From Clostridia bacterium (GTDB taxonomy: Bacteria > Bacillota_A > Clostridia > Oscillospirales > CAG-272), in contig JAFTUD010000026.1 in NCBI GenBank assembly GCA_017466455.1, positions 1-45,810 on the forward strand: a stretch of 45,810 nt of DNA. The letters run 5' to 3'. Below are positions 8,455 through 15,932 of the stretch, piece by piece (the stretch's first letter is position 1; the number at the start of each line of letters is the position of its first letter). Under the pieces are notes generated by a model. The model was not told the DNA's origin. It searched no databases and was given only the letters and a program-made list of their open reading frames with translations. A program made the position numbers and the translations under genes.

Positions 8455-8763
8455 TCAATTTACCTTTTCCCACTCGGATATATCAAAATCCTTTTCTTCC
8501 ATTTCCCATAGCTCATTGATGGATTTCAAATTGTTTGGAAAGAAATAAATAACGGTTTTGTTATAGATGCTAAGGTGATCCCTGCTTCCGTCCTCATTAT
8601 ACTCCCAGTCAAGATAAACCCATCTAACTATCTTATAGGTAAGCGCTGTCCACTCGCGCGTTCCGCCATCATCATAAGTGGCAGGAATGGGTAAAAGTAA
8701 AATTACTAAAAGAAGAATAGCTACCAAAATTATCGTTTTCTTTTTTGAACTTCTCTTTTTCAT
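8455..8763 (-). CDS. Small membrane-anchored protein of unknown function
   Basis: A 102-residue protein with a short basic N-terminus, one membrane helix at about 10-27 (IILVAILLLVILLLPIP) and a polar, Trp/Tyr-rich outer part beginning TYDDGGTREW. No catalytic motif is recognised. The ATG has GGAGG upstream. It is the last gene of the operon with the five-serine protein and the radical SAM protein, about 56 bases downstream, with no terminator visible between them. Similar small single-span proteins occur alone in Clostridia, so co-transcription need not mean shared function. Confidence 0.7.
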   Translation of the reverse strand: MKKRSSKKKTIILVAILLLVILLLPIPATYDDGGTREWTALTYKIVRWVYLDWEYNEDGSRDHLSIYNKTVIYFFPNNLKSINELWEMEEKDFDISEWEKVN

Positions 8764-8819
8764 TTTTCTTTTCCTCCGAACTAAGCCTTTTTATAAGATA
8801 TTAAATGATATATTGAAGG

Positions 8820-9209
8820 TCAATCCTTGAATTTGTAGGTGTATGAAACACTTATATCATCAATATGGTCATCGTATCCCATTTCAAAATGAATTGATTC
8901 GATATCATCCAAGCTATCAAGGGATTTTAAAAGGTCCATATTTTCATCACGGCAATGGATATATTCCTTTGGAAATTCATCGCAAATCTCATAAAGGAGC
9001 TTGGAAATTTCCTCTCCACTTTTGGCTATGCTCATTTTGCTTTTTATGAGATTTACAATCTCCTCCTCAGAGTGCCAGTAAACCATTGGCTCATTTGGGC
9101 TTTCTTGATTTAGCCACACCTCAATTTGCTCGCTATTTGCTTTAGTAATAGTTATAGTTACAAAGCTTGAGCTTGATGAATTTGTTACAAAATCGGTTCT
9201 TATTTTCAT
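8820..9209 (-). CDS. Protein with N-terminal KIRTDFVTNSSSSSFV motif, possible radical SAM partner
   Basis: A 129-residue acidic, apparently cytosolic protein. Its very N-terminus is MKIRTDFVTNSSSSSFV, with five consecutive serines framed by TN and F. The rest is mixed alpha/beta with clusters of Asp/Glu (MDLLKSLDSLDDIESIHFE). I start at the ATG at 9209, preceded by AAAGGAG, which puts the motif at the extreme N-terminus; the longer reading lacks a site. It lies 57 bases downstream of the radical SAM gene, same strand. My recollection is that such five-serine N-termini recur in many bacterial and phage proteins of unknown function; a leader or modification role is inference. Confidence 0.8.
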   Translation of the reverse strand: MKIRTDFVTNSSSSSFVTITITKANSEQIEVWLNQESPNEPMVYWHSEEEIVNLIKSKMSIAKSGEEISKLLYEICDEFPKEYIHCRDENMDLLKSLDSLDDIESIHFEMGYDDHIDDISVSYTYKFKD

Positions 9210-9266
9210 AAGTATCTCCTTTTTCCTTAGTTTTCTCTTTTGTCGATGCACACTTAGAATAGCGAC

Positions 9267-10337
9267 TTATTTTCTATATTCGCTATTACAAAATACGATT
9301 TCAGGCATCAGGGGGCAACCGCCCATGCAAAGCTCATATTTCGGACAGCCTTGACAGGCGAAGCGCATTTTATTGCGGAAGCTCTCAAATTTCTCGCTAT
9401 TCCACGCATCGGTAATACTCATTTCACGAAGGGAAACGCCATAGCGCCTTTCTTGGTCAAAGCTACACGGAACCATTATCATATCGGCGCCGATATAACA
9501 GCTATACCGTCCACCCTCGCAGGTGTCAAGCGACTCCGGCACGATTGCTTTGCAAAAATTGATAGCACCCGGTACATTACAGCTATCCATTCCCACCTTG
9601 AAGCTATGCTTTTTATCAATTTCGGCAAAGAATGTAGCCACCCTTGGGTCATCGGGGGATAGCATATTATCCCTTGTACCCTGTCCTGCAGGCTTGTGAA
9701 GCAGGAATATTACTGCGTTTATTCCCTTTGGAAAATCATTATTCCGAAGTCTTTCTATTGCCTCATCAATGCTATTTTTACCGAGCACATAATGAATATT
9801 TGTTTTTACTCCTGCATCAAGCAGCATTTGAATAGCATTTAATGTATATTCGCTCCTATACCAGCTAACCGCAACTGCGCCACAGTATTTTTTACAAAGT
9901 GATGCGATTTGGGGTGTCATTCCATAGCCTGAGGTTGTAAAATTAGGAACTAAGATATTTTCGTTGCAGATTTTTAAAATTTCCTCAAAATGCTCGTGCT
10001 GGTCGGGGTCTCCCCTTCCACCAAGGGCAAATTGATTACATTTCCCCTTTGACTGCTTGGCAATCCATTCAAAATCAGCAAGAGCCATATTCGGTTGCTC
10101 TATAAAAAGACCGCTTTGATAGCACCCTATACCAGCTCTTACGCAAAGTCCTGTTTTTCCATGGATGCAATGCCCCATAATACCAACATCTATAAGATGA
10201 GGATATGACGCCATAAACGGGTCCTTGCCTGTATCGTTCCCACTTTCATCAAGGACTCCTGTCCTTACATAAAATCCCGTGCTTGTATCAAATATTGATT
10301 TAAAATGATATTTTTTATCGTTTATTATGTATCTCAT
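9267..10337 (-). CDS. Atypical radical SAM/SPASM-domain protein
   Basis: A 356-residue protein resembling SPASM-type radical SAM maturases. The expected CxxxCxxC cluster motif is absent. Instead Cys57, Cys65 and Cys72 lie in GHCIHGKTGLCVRAGIGCYQ (CX7CX6C), at the position where the cluster motif should be. A GGRGDPD segment near residue 106 matches the SAM-binding GGE-type strand. The C-terminal region has SPASM-like cysteines: 273, 280, 291, 328, 331, 337, 341 and 350, including CQGCPKYELCMGGCP. First gene of the operon, with its own strong promoter. Peptide maturation is a family-level inference; the substrate could be the next gene product. Confidence 0.85.
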   Translation of the reverse strand: MRYIINDKKYHFKSIFDTSTGFYVRTGVLDESGNDTGKDPFMASYPHLIDVGIMGHCIHGKTGLCVRAGIGCYQSGLFIEQPNMALADFEWIAKQSKGKCNQFALGGRGDPDQHEHFEEILKICNENILVPNFTTSGYGMTPQIASLCKKYCGAVAVSWYRSEYTLNAIQMLLDAGVKTNIHYVLGKNSIDEAIERLRNNDFPKGINAVIFLLHKPAGQGTRDNMLSPDDPRVATFFAEIDKKHSFKVGMDSCNVPGAINFCKAIVPESLDTCEGGRYSCYIGADMIMVPCSFDQERRYGVSLREMSITDAWNSEKFESFRNKMRFACQGCPKYELCMGGCPLMPEIVFCNSEYRK

Positions 10338-10385
10338 TTTCTATCCTATGAATAGATTAAGTCTTCTATTTTTATCATTATAATA

Positions 10386-10414
10386 ATTTTATCATACTTT
10401 TGTAGTCTTTTCAA
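10386..10414 (-). promoter_or_regulatory. Promoter of the radical SAM operon
   Basis: Minus-strand TTGAAA (10409-10414), 17-base spacer, TAAAAT (10386-10391), about 50 bases before the start codon. Confidence 0.75.
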
Positions 10415-10460
10415 TAGATAAAGCATCTAATTTTACAAAACACCACCAACTAAGAATTTA

Positions 10461-10500
10461 TAAAAGCCCCCAAGCACAAATTACTGCTTAAGGGCTTTTA
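10461..10500 (-). terminator. Intrinsic terminator of the coiled-coil membrane protein gene
   Basis: Outer stem TAAAAGCCC / GGGCTTTTA with an inner AAGCA / TGCTT helix, 20 bases downstream of the gene stop on the minus strand. Confidence 0.7.
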
Positions 10501-10519
10501 ATTGATTTTAGGGGAGCTT

Positions 10520-11569
10520 TTATGAATTGCGCCTTTTTACCTCTGCATTATCCGCATAGATACGCATTTGATGTACATCCTCCATTAGCTGTATACTTGA
10601 AGCATCCGCCTTTTCTTCAAGCGCGTTTTGCATTGAGTGTGCGGTCAAAAGATTATTCACGCCTGTTAGTTGAGTTGAAATTCCCTCTATTTGTGAGGAT
10701 AGGAGCTTAGCACTACTTATTATTGTGCTATTTATGTGCTCCATTCCTCTTTGAATTGTGAAGCAAATTTGCCTTGAAGCCGTAGCAATTGCTTCTACAA
10801 TGCTATCCATTTGTCTTTGTCTATCAACCTGCTGTAAGGCTTCCTTCATGCTTTCTGCTCTGCCTGTTTCAAGATAGAATATTATAAGGTCAATATTTTC
10901 CCAGTCACGAATATCTAAGATTTTTGAATATTCATTTACTAAAGCAGTGTATATTGCATTACCTCGCCTTGTATATTCATCTTCTCCTTTTTCCAGCAGA
11001 ATACTTTCCTCTCTTACCTTATTACAGTTTTCTATAAGCTTATTTAGATATCCGTTTGATTTTTTAGAGGAAAATTCTTTCATACCATTAGTTATTTCTT
11101 TAAGCCATTTCTCTTTCCTTTTCCTCTCAAATTCAGCATCTGAATAAAATGGCTCACATGGGGGAATAGTAAAAGCTATCAAACATACTGAACCAAAAAA
11201 TCCCGCAAGGCAAGAAAATATTCCAGGAGCAATATACCATTCAATTTCAAGTTTAACAAAAGCAACGATGAAAGCGACTCCTATTAGAAGTAATGCAATT
11301 GCGAGTGTCCAGCAAGCAAACCAAAGAAATTTCATAAATTTAAGCTTGATATTGGCTAATTTCAGTTCTCTTTTTGCATATTCTAATTCTCGCGGAGCAT
11401 ACTTTTTTGATTGCTCTTCATACTCGCCGATTTTGTATTCAAAATCATTGATTTTATCTAAAGACTCTTGATACTCCAGCTCATGATTGTCTAAATTCTT
11501 GGAAATCAAAGAAATTCCTGCACGAAGGGCGTATAATTGACTGACGGTTTCTTTGATGCTTTCTGTCAT
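10520..11569 (-). CDS. Coiled-coil membrane protein of unknown function
   Basis: A 349-residue protein: N-terminal coiled coil (about residues 15-78, rich in Glu/Lys/Leu heptads), two closely spaced membrane helices (about 82-106 and 112-136) and a long, mostly helical cytosolic C-terminal half ending in a second coiled coil with SIVEAIATASRQ and a Ser-rich SSAKLLSSQIEGIST stretch. No enzymatic motif. It is divergent from a 67-residue XRE regulator, and the two promoters share their -35 region, so the regulator likely controls it. Function unknown. Confidence 0.8.
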   Translation of the reverse strand: MTESIKETVSQLYALRAGISLISKNLDNHELEYQESLDKINDFEYKIGEYEEQSKKYAPRELEYAKRELKLANIKLKFMKFLWFACWTLAIALLLIGVAFIVAFVKLEIEWYIAPGIFSCLAGFFGSVCLIAFTIPPCEPFYSDAEFERKRKEKWLKEITNGMKEFSSKKSNGYLNKLIENCNKVREESILLEKGEDEYTRRGNAIYTALVNEYSKILDIRDWENIDLIIFYLETGRAESMKEALQQVDRQRQMDSIVEAIATASRQICFTIQRGMEHINSTIISSAKLLSSQIEGISTQLTGVNNLLTAHSMQNALEEKADASSIQLMEDVHQMRIYADNAEVKRRNS

Positions 11570-11599
11570 TTGTTTTCTACCACCTTTTTACATAATTTG

Positions 11600-11617
11600 T
11601 TATCTATATATAGATAA
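11600..11617. promoter_or_regulatory. 18-bp palindrome in the divergent regulatory region
   Basis: TTATCTATA / TATAGATAA is a perfect 18-bp palindrome located just downstream of the -10 of the minus-strand promoter, at the expected transcription start of the coiled-coil protein gene. Candidate operator. Confidence 0.5.
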
Positions 11618-11624
11618 TAATTAG

Positions 11625-11653
11625 ATTATGCTCTATTTATAGACAATTGTCAA
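11625..11653 (-). promoter_or_regulatory. Promoter of the coiled-coil membrane protein gene
   Basis: Minus-strand TTGACA (11648-11653), 17-base spacer, CATAAT (11625-11630). Its -35 overlaps the -35 of the opposite promoter within the palindrome GACAATTGTC (11642-11651). Confidence 0.75.
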
Positions 11654-11675
11654 GTGTTTGAGTATAATTTATACT
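11647..11675 (+). promoter_or_regulatory. Promoter of the XRE regulator with an overlapping palindrome
   Basis: TTGTCA (11647-11652), 17-base spacer, TATACT (11670-11675). The inverted repeat AGTATA-ATT-TATACT (11661-11675) covers the -10, so a bound repressor would block this promoter. Confidence 0.75.
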
Positions 11676-11695
11676 AATATAAAGAGGTGAAAAAC

Positions 11696-11899
11696 ATGAT
11701 TACTTACGAGCCACTTTATAAGACAATGAAAAAGAAGGGTGTTACAACCTACACGCTGATAAACAAATTCGGTGTCAGCAGATGCTTAATTGATAGGTTA
11801 AAGCACAACAAGCCTATCAGCACATCAACATTAGATGCCCTGTGCAGCTTCTTAGACTGTAATGTTGAGGATATACTGATTTACAAAAAGGATGATTAG
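11696..11899 (+). CDS. Small XRE-family transcriptional regulator
   Basis: A 67-residue single-domain helix-turn-helix protein of the Cro/C1 (XRE) type. It shows TYTLINKFGVSRCLIDRLKH as the HTH and then STSTLDALCSFLDCNVEDIL, the usual closing helices that end at ED(I/L)L. The ATG at 11696 is preceded by AAAGAGG; the GTG at 11687 lies inside this site. Local palindromes over its own promoter and the divergent one suggest autorepression and control of the coiled-coil membrane protein. No toxin-like partner is seen. Confidence 0.85.
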   Translation: MITYEPLYKTMKKKGVTTYTLINKFGVSRCLIDRLKHNKPISTSTLDALCSFLDCNVEDILIYKKDD

Positions 11900-11908
11900 T
11901 GATTAACT

Positions 11909-11941
11909 AAAAATCTCGACCTTAATTAGGTCGAGATTTTT
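11909..11941. terminator. Bidirectional intrinsic terminator
   Basis: Perfect 14-bp stem AAAAATCTCGACCT / AGGTCGAGATTTTT, loop TAATT, between the XRE gene (+) and the SPFH gene (-). Confidence 0.93.
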
Positions 11942-11945
11942 GTTT

Positions 11946-12923
11946 TTAGTTTTTGTCGGTCTTTGCGCTTTCGGCAACTGCGTTTACAAGTCCTACAACA
12001 CCTTGAAGGTCGCTTGGGATAATAATCTTTGTTGCCTGACCGTCAGACACCTTTTCAAATGCCTCAAGCTTCTTAAGAAGGATAAACGCATCCTCGGGAT
12101 TTGCCTCGTTGATAAGCTTGATTGATTCAGCCTGTGCTTGGTAGATTTGGCGAATAGCCTCTGCCTCTGCCTCGGCAGCCTTTATTCTTGCTTCCTTTTC
12201 AGCCTCTGCACGAAGGATAGCAGACTGCTTTTCAGCCTCAGCCTCAAGCACCTTTGCTTCCTTTTTACCTTGAGCTACAAGGACGTTACTTGCCTTTTCA
12301 CCCTCGGCACGGAGAATGGACTCACGCCTTTCGCGCTCCGCCTTCATTTGCTTTTCCATTGCGTCCTGAATTTCGTGAGGCGGCTTAATGTTTTTGAGCT
12401 CTACTCTATTGATTTTAATTCCCCATGGGTCAGTTGCCTCATCAAGGATAGCTCTAATCTTTGAGTTGATTGTATCTCTTGAGGTAAGAGTGTGGTCAAG
12501 CTCCATTTCACCGATAATGTTTCTTAGGGTTGTTGCTGTAAGATTTTCTATTGCGCGAATAGGATTTTCTACTCCGTATGCGAAAAGACGGGGGTCGGTA
12601 ATTTGGAAAAATACGACTGTGTCAATTTGCATTGTTACATTATCCTTTGTGATAACGGGCTGTGGGTCAAAGTCGGCAACCTGCTCCTTCAAGGATACCT
12701 GCTTTGATACTCTTTCAATAAACGGAATCAAGATATGAAGTCCTGTTTCCCATGTCTTTTCGTATGCGCCAAAGCGCTCAATTACATATGCCTTTGCCTG
12801 TGGAACGATTTTAATTCCTGCAATAAGCGCAATTACAACGATAAGCACGATTATTGCAATGGCAATCAAAACGCCAACGCCTGCCGAGCCTGCAAGCATC
12901 ATTAATGAAAGTAAATTAGTCAT
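11946..12923 (-). CDS. SPFH/Band-7 (stomatin-like) membrane protein
   Basis: A 325-residue protein with an N-terminal membrane anchor (about residues 15-38), a Band-7 domain opening IVPQAKAYVIERFGAY, and a long Ala/Glu/Lys-rich coiled coil (about 195-270) that drives oligomerisation in this family. The KPPHEIQDAMEKQMKAERERR stretch at the domain-coil junction is typical of paraslipin/QmcA-type proteins. It directly follows an NfeD-like gene (11-base gap), the usual partner; such pairs organise membrane microdomains or quality control. It ends four bases past the terminator stem. Confidence 0.92.
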   Translation of the reverse strand: MTNLLSLMMLAGSAGVGVLIAIAIIVLIVVIALIAGIKIVPQAKAYVIERFGAYEKTWETGLHILIPFIERVSKQVSLKEQVADFDPQPVITKDNVTMQIDTVVFFQITDPRLFAYGVENPIRAIENLTATTLRNIIGEMELDHTLTSRDTINSKIRAILDEATDPWGIKINRVELKNIKPPHEIQDAMEKQMKAERERRESILRAEGEKASNVLVAQGKKEAKVLEAEAEKQSAILRAEAEKEARIKAAEAEAEAIRQIYQAQAESIKLINEANPEDAFILLKKLEAFEKVSDGQATKIIIPSDLQGVVGLVNAVAESAKTDKN

Positions 12924-12934
12924 TTTTGTTCCTC

Positions 12935-13366
12935 CTAATCTCTTGAAACATAGGCTTTATTTCCAGATATTCGTTTGAATATAACGACCTCGCCCTCAGC
13001 AATTTCGCTTCCATCCTCGCTCCTTGCTGTCCAAACAAGTCCGTTGATCTTTATAGCGCCTGTTTCCTTAATATTATTGATTTCCTCGGTAACAACTGCT
13101 GTTTTACCGATGTTCAAATCCATATTTGTTTCCCTGCCTGCCTTTTGCGAGGTGAGCTTTTTTACAAGCGGTCTTGTTGCGACAAGTGCCACCACTGAAA
13201 GTGCCACAAATATCAGACCCTGCCAAACAATTCCCATTTCATCGAATATGGAAACGATAAGTCCTGTAACAAGTGCCGATGCGGAGAACCATATTGAAAC
13301 AAACTGTGTTGTCGCAAGCTCCACAACAAGCAAAAGAATTGCAAGTGAAAACCATACCCACATCAT
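12935..13366 (-). CDS. NfeD-like membrane protein
   Basis: Short NfeD-type partner of SPFH proteins, 143 residues. Three membrane helices fill about residues 5-70, followed by a soluble OB-fold domain (about 80-143) with GKTAVVTEEINN, GAIKINGLVWTARS and the closing EGEVVIFKRISGNKAYV. No protease domain, so it belongs to the short class. I start at the ATG at 13366, with AGGAGG upstream; the GTG at 13375 falls within that site. Co-transcribed with the SPFH gene. Confidence 0.9.
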   Translation of the reverse strand: MMWVWFSLAILLLVVELATTQFVSIWFSASALVTGLIVSIFDEMGIVWQGLIFVALSVVALVATRPLVKKLTSQKAGRETNMDLNIGKTAVVTEEINNIKETGAIKINGLVWTARSEDGSEIAEGEVVIFKRISGNKAYVSRD

Positions 13367-13398
13367 ATAAAACACCTCCTTAGTGCTTCTTCACTTCT

Positions 13399-13427
13399 AT
13401 TTTATCGCAAAAATATGCAAATGTAAA
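13399..13427 (-). promoter_or_regulatory. Promoter of the NfeD/SPFH operon
   Basis: Minus-strand TTTACA (13422-13427), 17-base spacer, TAAAAT (13399-13404). Confidence 0.65.
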
Positions 13428-13453
13428 TATCTTAGAGCAAAAAAGTTACATTT

Positions 13454-14479
13454 TTATTTATTTTGGCAAAGTCCAAGGTACATATCAACATTTTGAGAAA
13501 TAACCGCATCAAGCTTATATTTTTCAAAATCGTATGCTTTTTCCTCGCAAATGATGTCATTTACACGGCTTACAAACGCATCCATATCGTTTAGCGGATA
13601 CAAGCATTCACTTGGCAAAAGCTCCCTATGTCCCTTTATGTCGCTTGCCACGATGGGCAGGTGCATATTCATAGCCTCTATGATATTAAAGGGCAAGCCC
13701 TCAATCATTGATGCCGACACATAGATATCAGCCCTCGCAAGCTGTTCATTTACTCCCTTGGTGAAGCCTGTTACTGTAATTCTATTTTGCAAATTATGCT
13801 TTTTTGCATATTTTTCTATATTTTTTCTTTCGTCACCGTCGCCGACTAAGGTAAGATGAGCATTTTCAAGCTCTTTGAGAGCTTTTACGAGAAAAATTTG
13901 ATTTTTTCGTCTGCTGATTTCGCCAACAAAAACAAGATTCCTTGTATCGCCCGTACGCGCCCTTGGTGTGGGCTCGGGCAAGCGGGACTGCGAGACGCCC
14001 ATTCCGTGAATGAAGGCTACCTCACCCTTACAGAGCTTATTTTCGGTTGCTATGTCATAATCCTCTTTATTCATTACGACAATGTGATCTGTCCTTTTTC
14101 TCATCAGCCTTTCGGCAAGCAAATACACTGCTCTTTTCAGCTTTGATGAGTGAGATGAGAAAAGATATCCATGGACTGTATTTATTACAGTCGGTCGCTT
14201 TTTGAGTCCCCACATAGCAAATCTTGTCCAAAACGCGGCAAGAGTCGTGTGAAGATACACAGCGTCATAGTTATTTTTTCTCAAATACCTTCTTATTTTA
14301 AAGGAAAGAATAAAATTTTTAAACGAAAACGCTCTTTTTTTGAAGGGGATATTTATATCCGCACCCTCTCCATTCGCCATAACATCAACGCTGTTCCCTC
14401 TTTTGGAAAGCTCCTCAATATATGGCAGATGAAAGTTTTTTATATGCACCATGCTTGATGCTACAACAAGTATTTTCAT
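13454..14479 (-). CDS. Glycosyltransferase family 4 (GT-B), surface polysaccharide
   Basis: A 341-residue cytoplasmic glycosyltransferase with the two-Rossmann GT-B layout. The acceptor domain opens KILVVASSMVHIKNFHLPY; the donor domain has LVFVGEISRRKNQ and LVGDGDERKNIE, then the EGLPFNIIEAM motif (E-x7-E) that binds the nucleotide sugar in GT4 enzymes. Its start overlaps the end of the priming transferase by four bases (ATGA), so it probably adds the second sugar to the lipid-linked intermediate. Sugar specificity cannot be told. Last gene of the polysaccharide operon; no clear terminator follows. Confidence 0.9.
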   Translation of the reverse strand: MKILVVASSMVHIKNFHLPYIEELSKRGNSVDVMANGEGADINIPFKKRAFSFKNFILSFKIRRYLRKNNYDAVYLHTTLAAFWTRFAMWGLKKRPTVINTVHGYLFSSHSSKLKRAVYLLAERLMRKRTDHIVVMNKEDYDIATENKLCKGEVAFIHGMGVSQSRLPEPTPRARTGDTRNLVFVGEISRRKNQIFLVKALKELENAHLTLVGDGDERKNIEKYAKKHNLQNRITVTGFTKGVNEQLARADIYVSASMIEGLPFNIIEAMNMHLPIVASDIKGHRELLPSECLYPLNDMDAFVSRVNDIICEEKAYDFEKYKLDAVISQNVDMYLGLCQNK

Positions 14480-15870
14480 TTCTTCTTTTTGAACTTTTCG
14501 TTACGGTTGAACATTTTAAAGGGTGTTGCAACCATTATTTTAAAGTCGTTGAACAATGTCCAGTTTTCAATATACTTTATATCAAGCTCAATTCTGCCCT
14601 CTATTGATGTTTTATCCCCACGGAAGCCATAAATCTGAGCAAGACCTGTTATTCCCGGCTTTACCTGGTGCTTTACCATATAAAGCGGAATTGTTTTACT
14701 ATATTCCTCAACGAATTTCGGAAGCTCGGGACGGGGTCCAACTATTGACATTGAGCCAAAGAGAACATTGAAGAACTGCGGAAGCTCATCAATTCCAAAC
14801 CTTCTCATAAACACGCCAAAGCGAGTCTTTCTGCTTTCGTCATCCTCATCGTGACGGTCATCATCCTCGTTATCCTCGGTATGTCCAACCTTCATTGAAC
14901 GGAATTTATAGATTGTAAACTCCTTATTGTTCTTTCCCACTCTTGTTTGCTTAAAGATTACGGGACCCTTTGAGGTGAGCCTTACTCCGATTGCGGCAAA
15001 AAGCATTATGGGAGAGGTCAGGATTATAAGTATAAGTGAGAAAACAATGTCTATTGCGCGTTTGATTGCGGAGTTTCCTATATTATCAAGCGGGATTGCC
15101 CTTGTATTGATAAGTGGAAGGTTTCCTACCATATCAACCTGACATTTGGATTTAAAGTATTTGTATACGACAGGAATGATTGAGGCACGAATTCCGTTTT
15201 GGTCGCAAATATTGATAATCCTTTGCGTCTTACCGTCCTCTTTATTCTCAAGAGCAATAACGACCTCGTGCGGGCGATGCTCCTTGATTACCCTATCAAG
15301 CTCACTGTAATTACCGAGCTTTTTAAATCTTGGCTTTTCCGCATCGGTAACACAACCGATTATTCTATAACCGAAGTGAAGGTTATCGTTTACCTGTCTT
15401 GCATACTCGATAGCTCCGTAGCCGTTTCCTACAATGAGAACATATTTGGGGTTCTTATTCTTTATACGGATATAGTGAAGTGCCTTTGTTGCCACTATTT
15501 TTTTCGTGATTAGCACTGCCAAGGAAATCAGGCAAATTATAATTGTAAGAACGAAATTTCTTGCCTCATCCTCGGTAAGCACAAGAACGAGCACTACTGC
15601 AACGCCCATAATAAACGCCTGTGCGGTTACGAGCTTTACAATTTGCGACATGAGCCTTTCCCAGCGCTTTGCCGAGTAAAGGTCAAACATGAAGTATATT
15701 GCGCTTGCAAAAATGGCAAGCATTGCGGCAATAAGTATTGACTTTTCATTTATTTCATAATTAAGCCATCTTCCTGCCACAAAATACGATATGGCAAGAA
15801 CCACGATATTTAAGAAAAAGTCAACGAAGGCGCCGATATATTTTAGCGACAGCTTATTATCCTGTACCAT
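14476..15870 (-). CDS. Polyprenyl glycosylphosphotransferase (priming sugar transferase)
   Basis: A 464-residue membrane enzyme that transfers a sugar-1-phosphate to undecaprenyl phosphate, the first step of surface polysaccharide synthesis. Four N-terminal membrane helices (about residues 10-125) are followed by a Rossmann-like domain (VLIVGNGYGAIEYARQ), a further membrane segment (about 270-292) and the bacterial sugar transferase domain with KRAIDIVFS, TRVGKNNKEFTIYKFRSM, DELPQFFNVL and SIVGPRPELP. Length and order match the WbaP/EpsL-type family. An Asp/Glu-rich insertion (EDNEDDDRHDEDDES) is unusual. It follows the exporter ATPase and overlaps the glycosyltransferase. Confidence 0.92.
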   Translation of the reverse strand: MVQDNKLSLKYIGAFVDFFLNIVVLAISYFVAGRWLNYEINEKSILIAAMLAIFASAIYFMFDLYSAKRWERLMSQIVKLVTAQAFIMGVAVVLVLVLTEDEARNFVLTIIICLISLAVLITKKIVATKALHYIRIKNKNPKYVLIVGNGYGAIEYARQVNDNLHFGYRIIGCVTDAEKPRFKKLGNYSELDRVIKEHRPHEVVIALENKEDGKTQRIINICDQNGIRASIIPVVYKYFKSKCQVDMVGNLPLINTRAIPLDNIGNSAIKRAIDIVFSLILIILTSPIMLFAAIGVRLTSKGPVIFKQTRVGKNNKEFTIYKFRSMKVGHTEDNEDDDRHDEDDESRKTRFGVFMRRFGIDELPQFFNVLFGSMSIVGPRPELPKFVEEYSKTIPLYMVKHQVKPGITGLAQIYGFRGDKTSIEGRIELDIKYIENWTLFNDFKIMVATPFKMFNRNEKFKKKK

Positions 15871-15889
15871 ATCTATCCTTTCTTAAAAC

Positions 15890-15919
15890 AAAGCACTAAT
15901 CACCTCTGACTAATGCTTT
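15890..15919 (-). other. Hairpin between exporter and transferase genes
   Basis: Inverted repeat AAAGCACTA / TAATGCTTT (one G-U pair as RNA) in the 62-base gap after the ATPase gene, with a short TGTTTT run on the minus strand. Possible weak terminator or attenuator. Confidence 0.4.
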
Positions 15920-15932
15920 ATTTCAGTATTAC

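Noticed and set aside
11696..11899. Toxin-antitoxin reading of the XRE/coiled-coil pair
   Set aside because: The partner is a 349-residue membrane protein without toxin motifs, and the genes are divergent rather than an operon.
12138..12738. Open frames opposite the SPFH gene
   Set aside because: Shadows produced by the Ala/Glu/Lys-rich coiled coil; no start signals.
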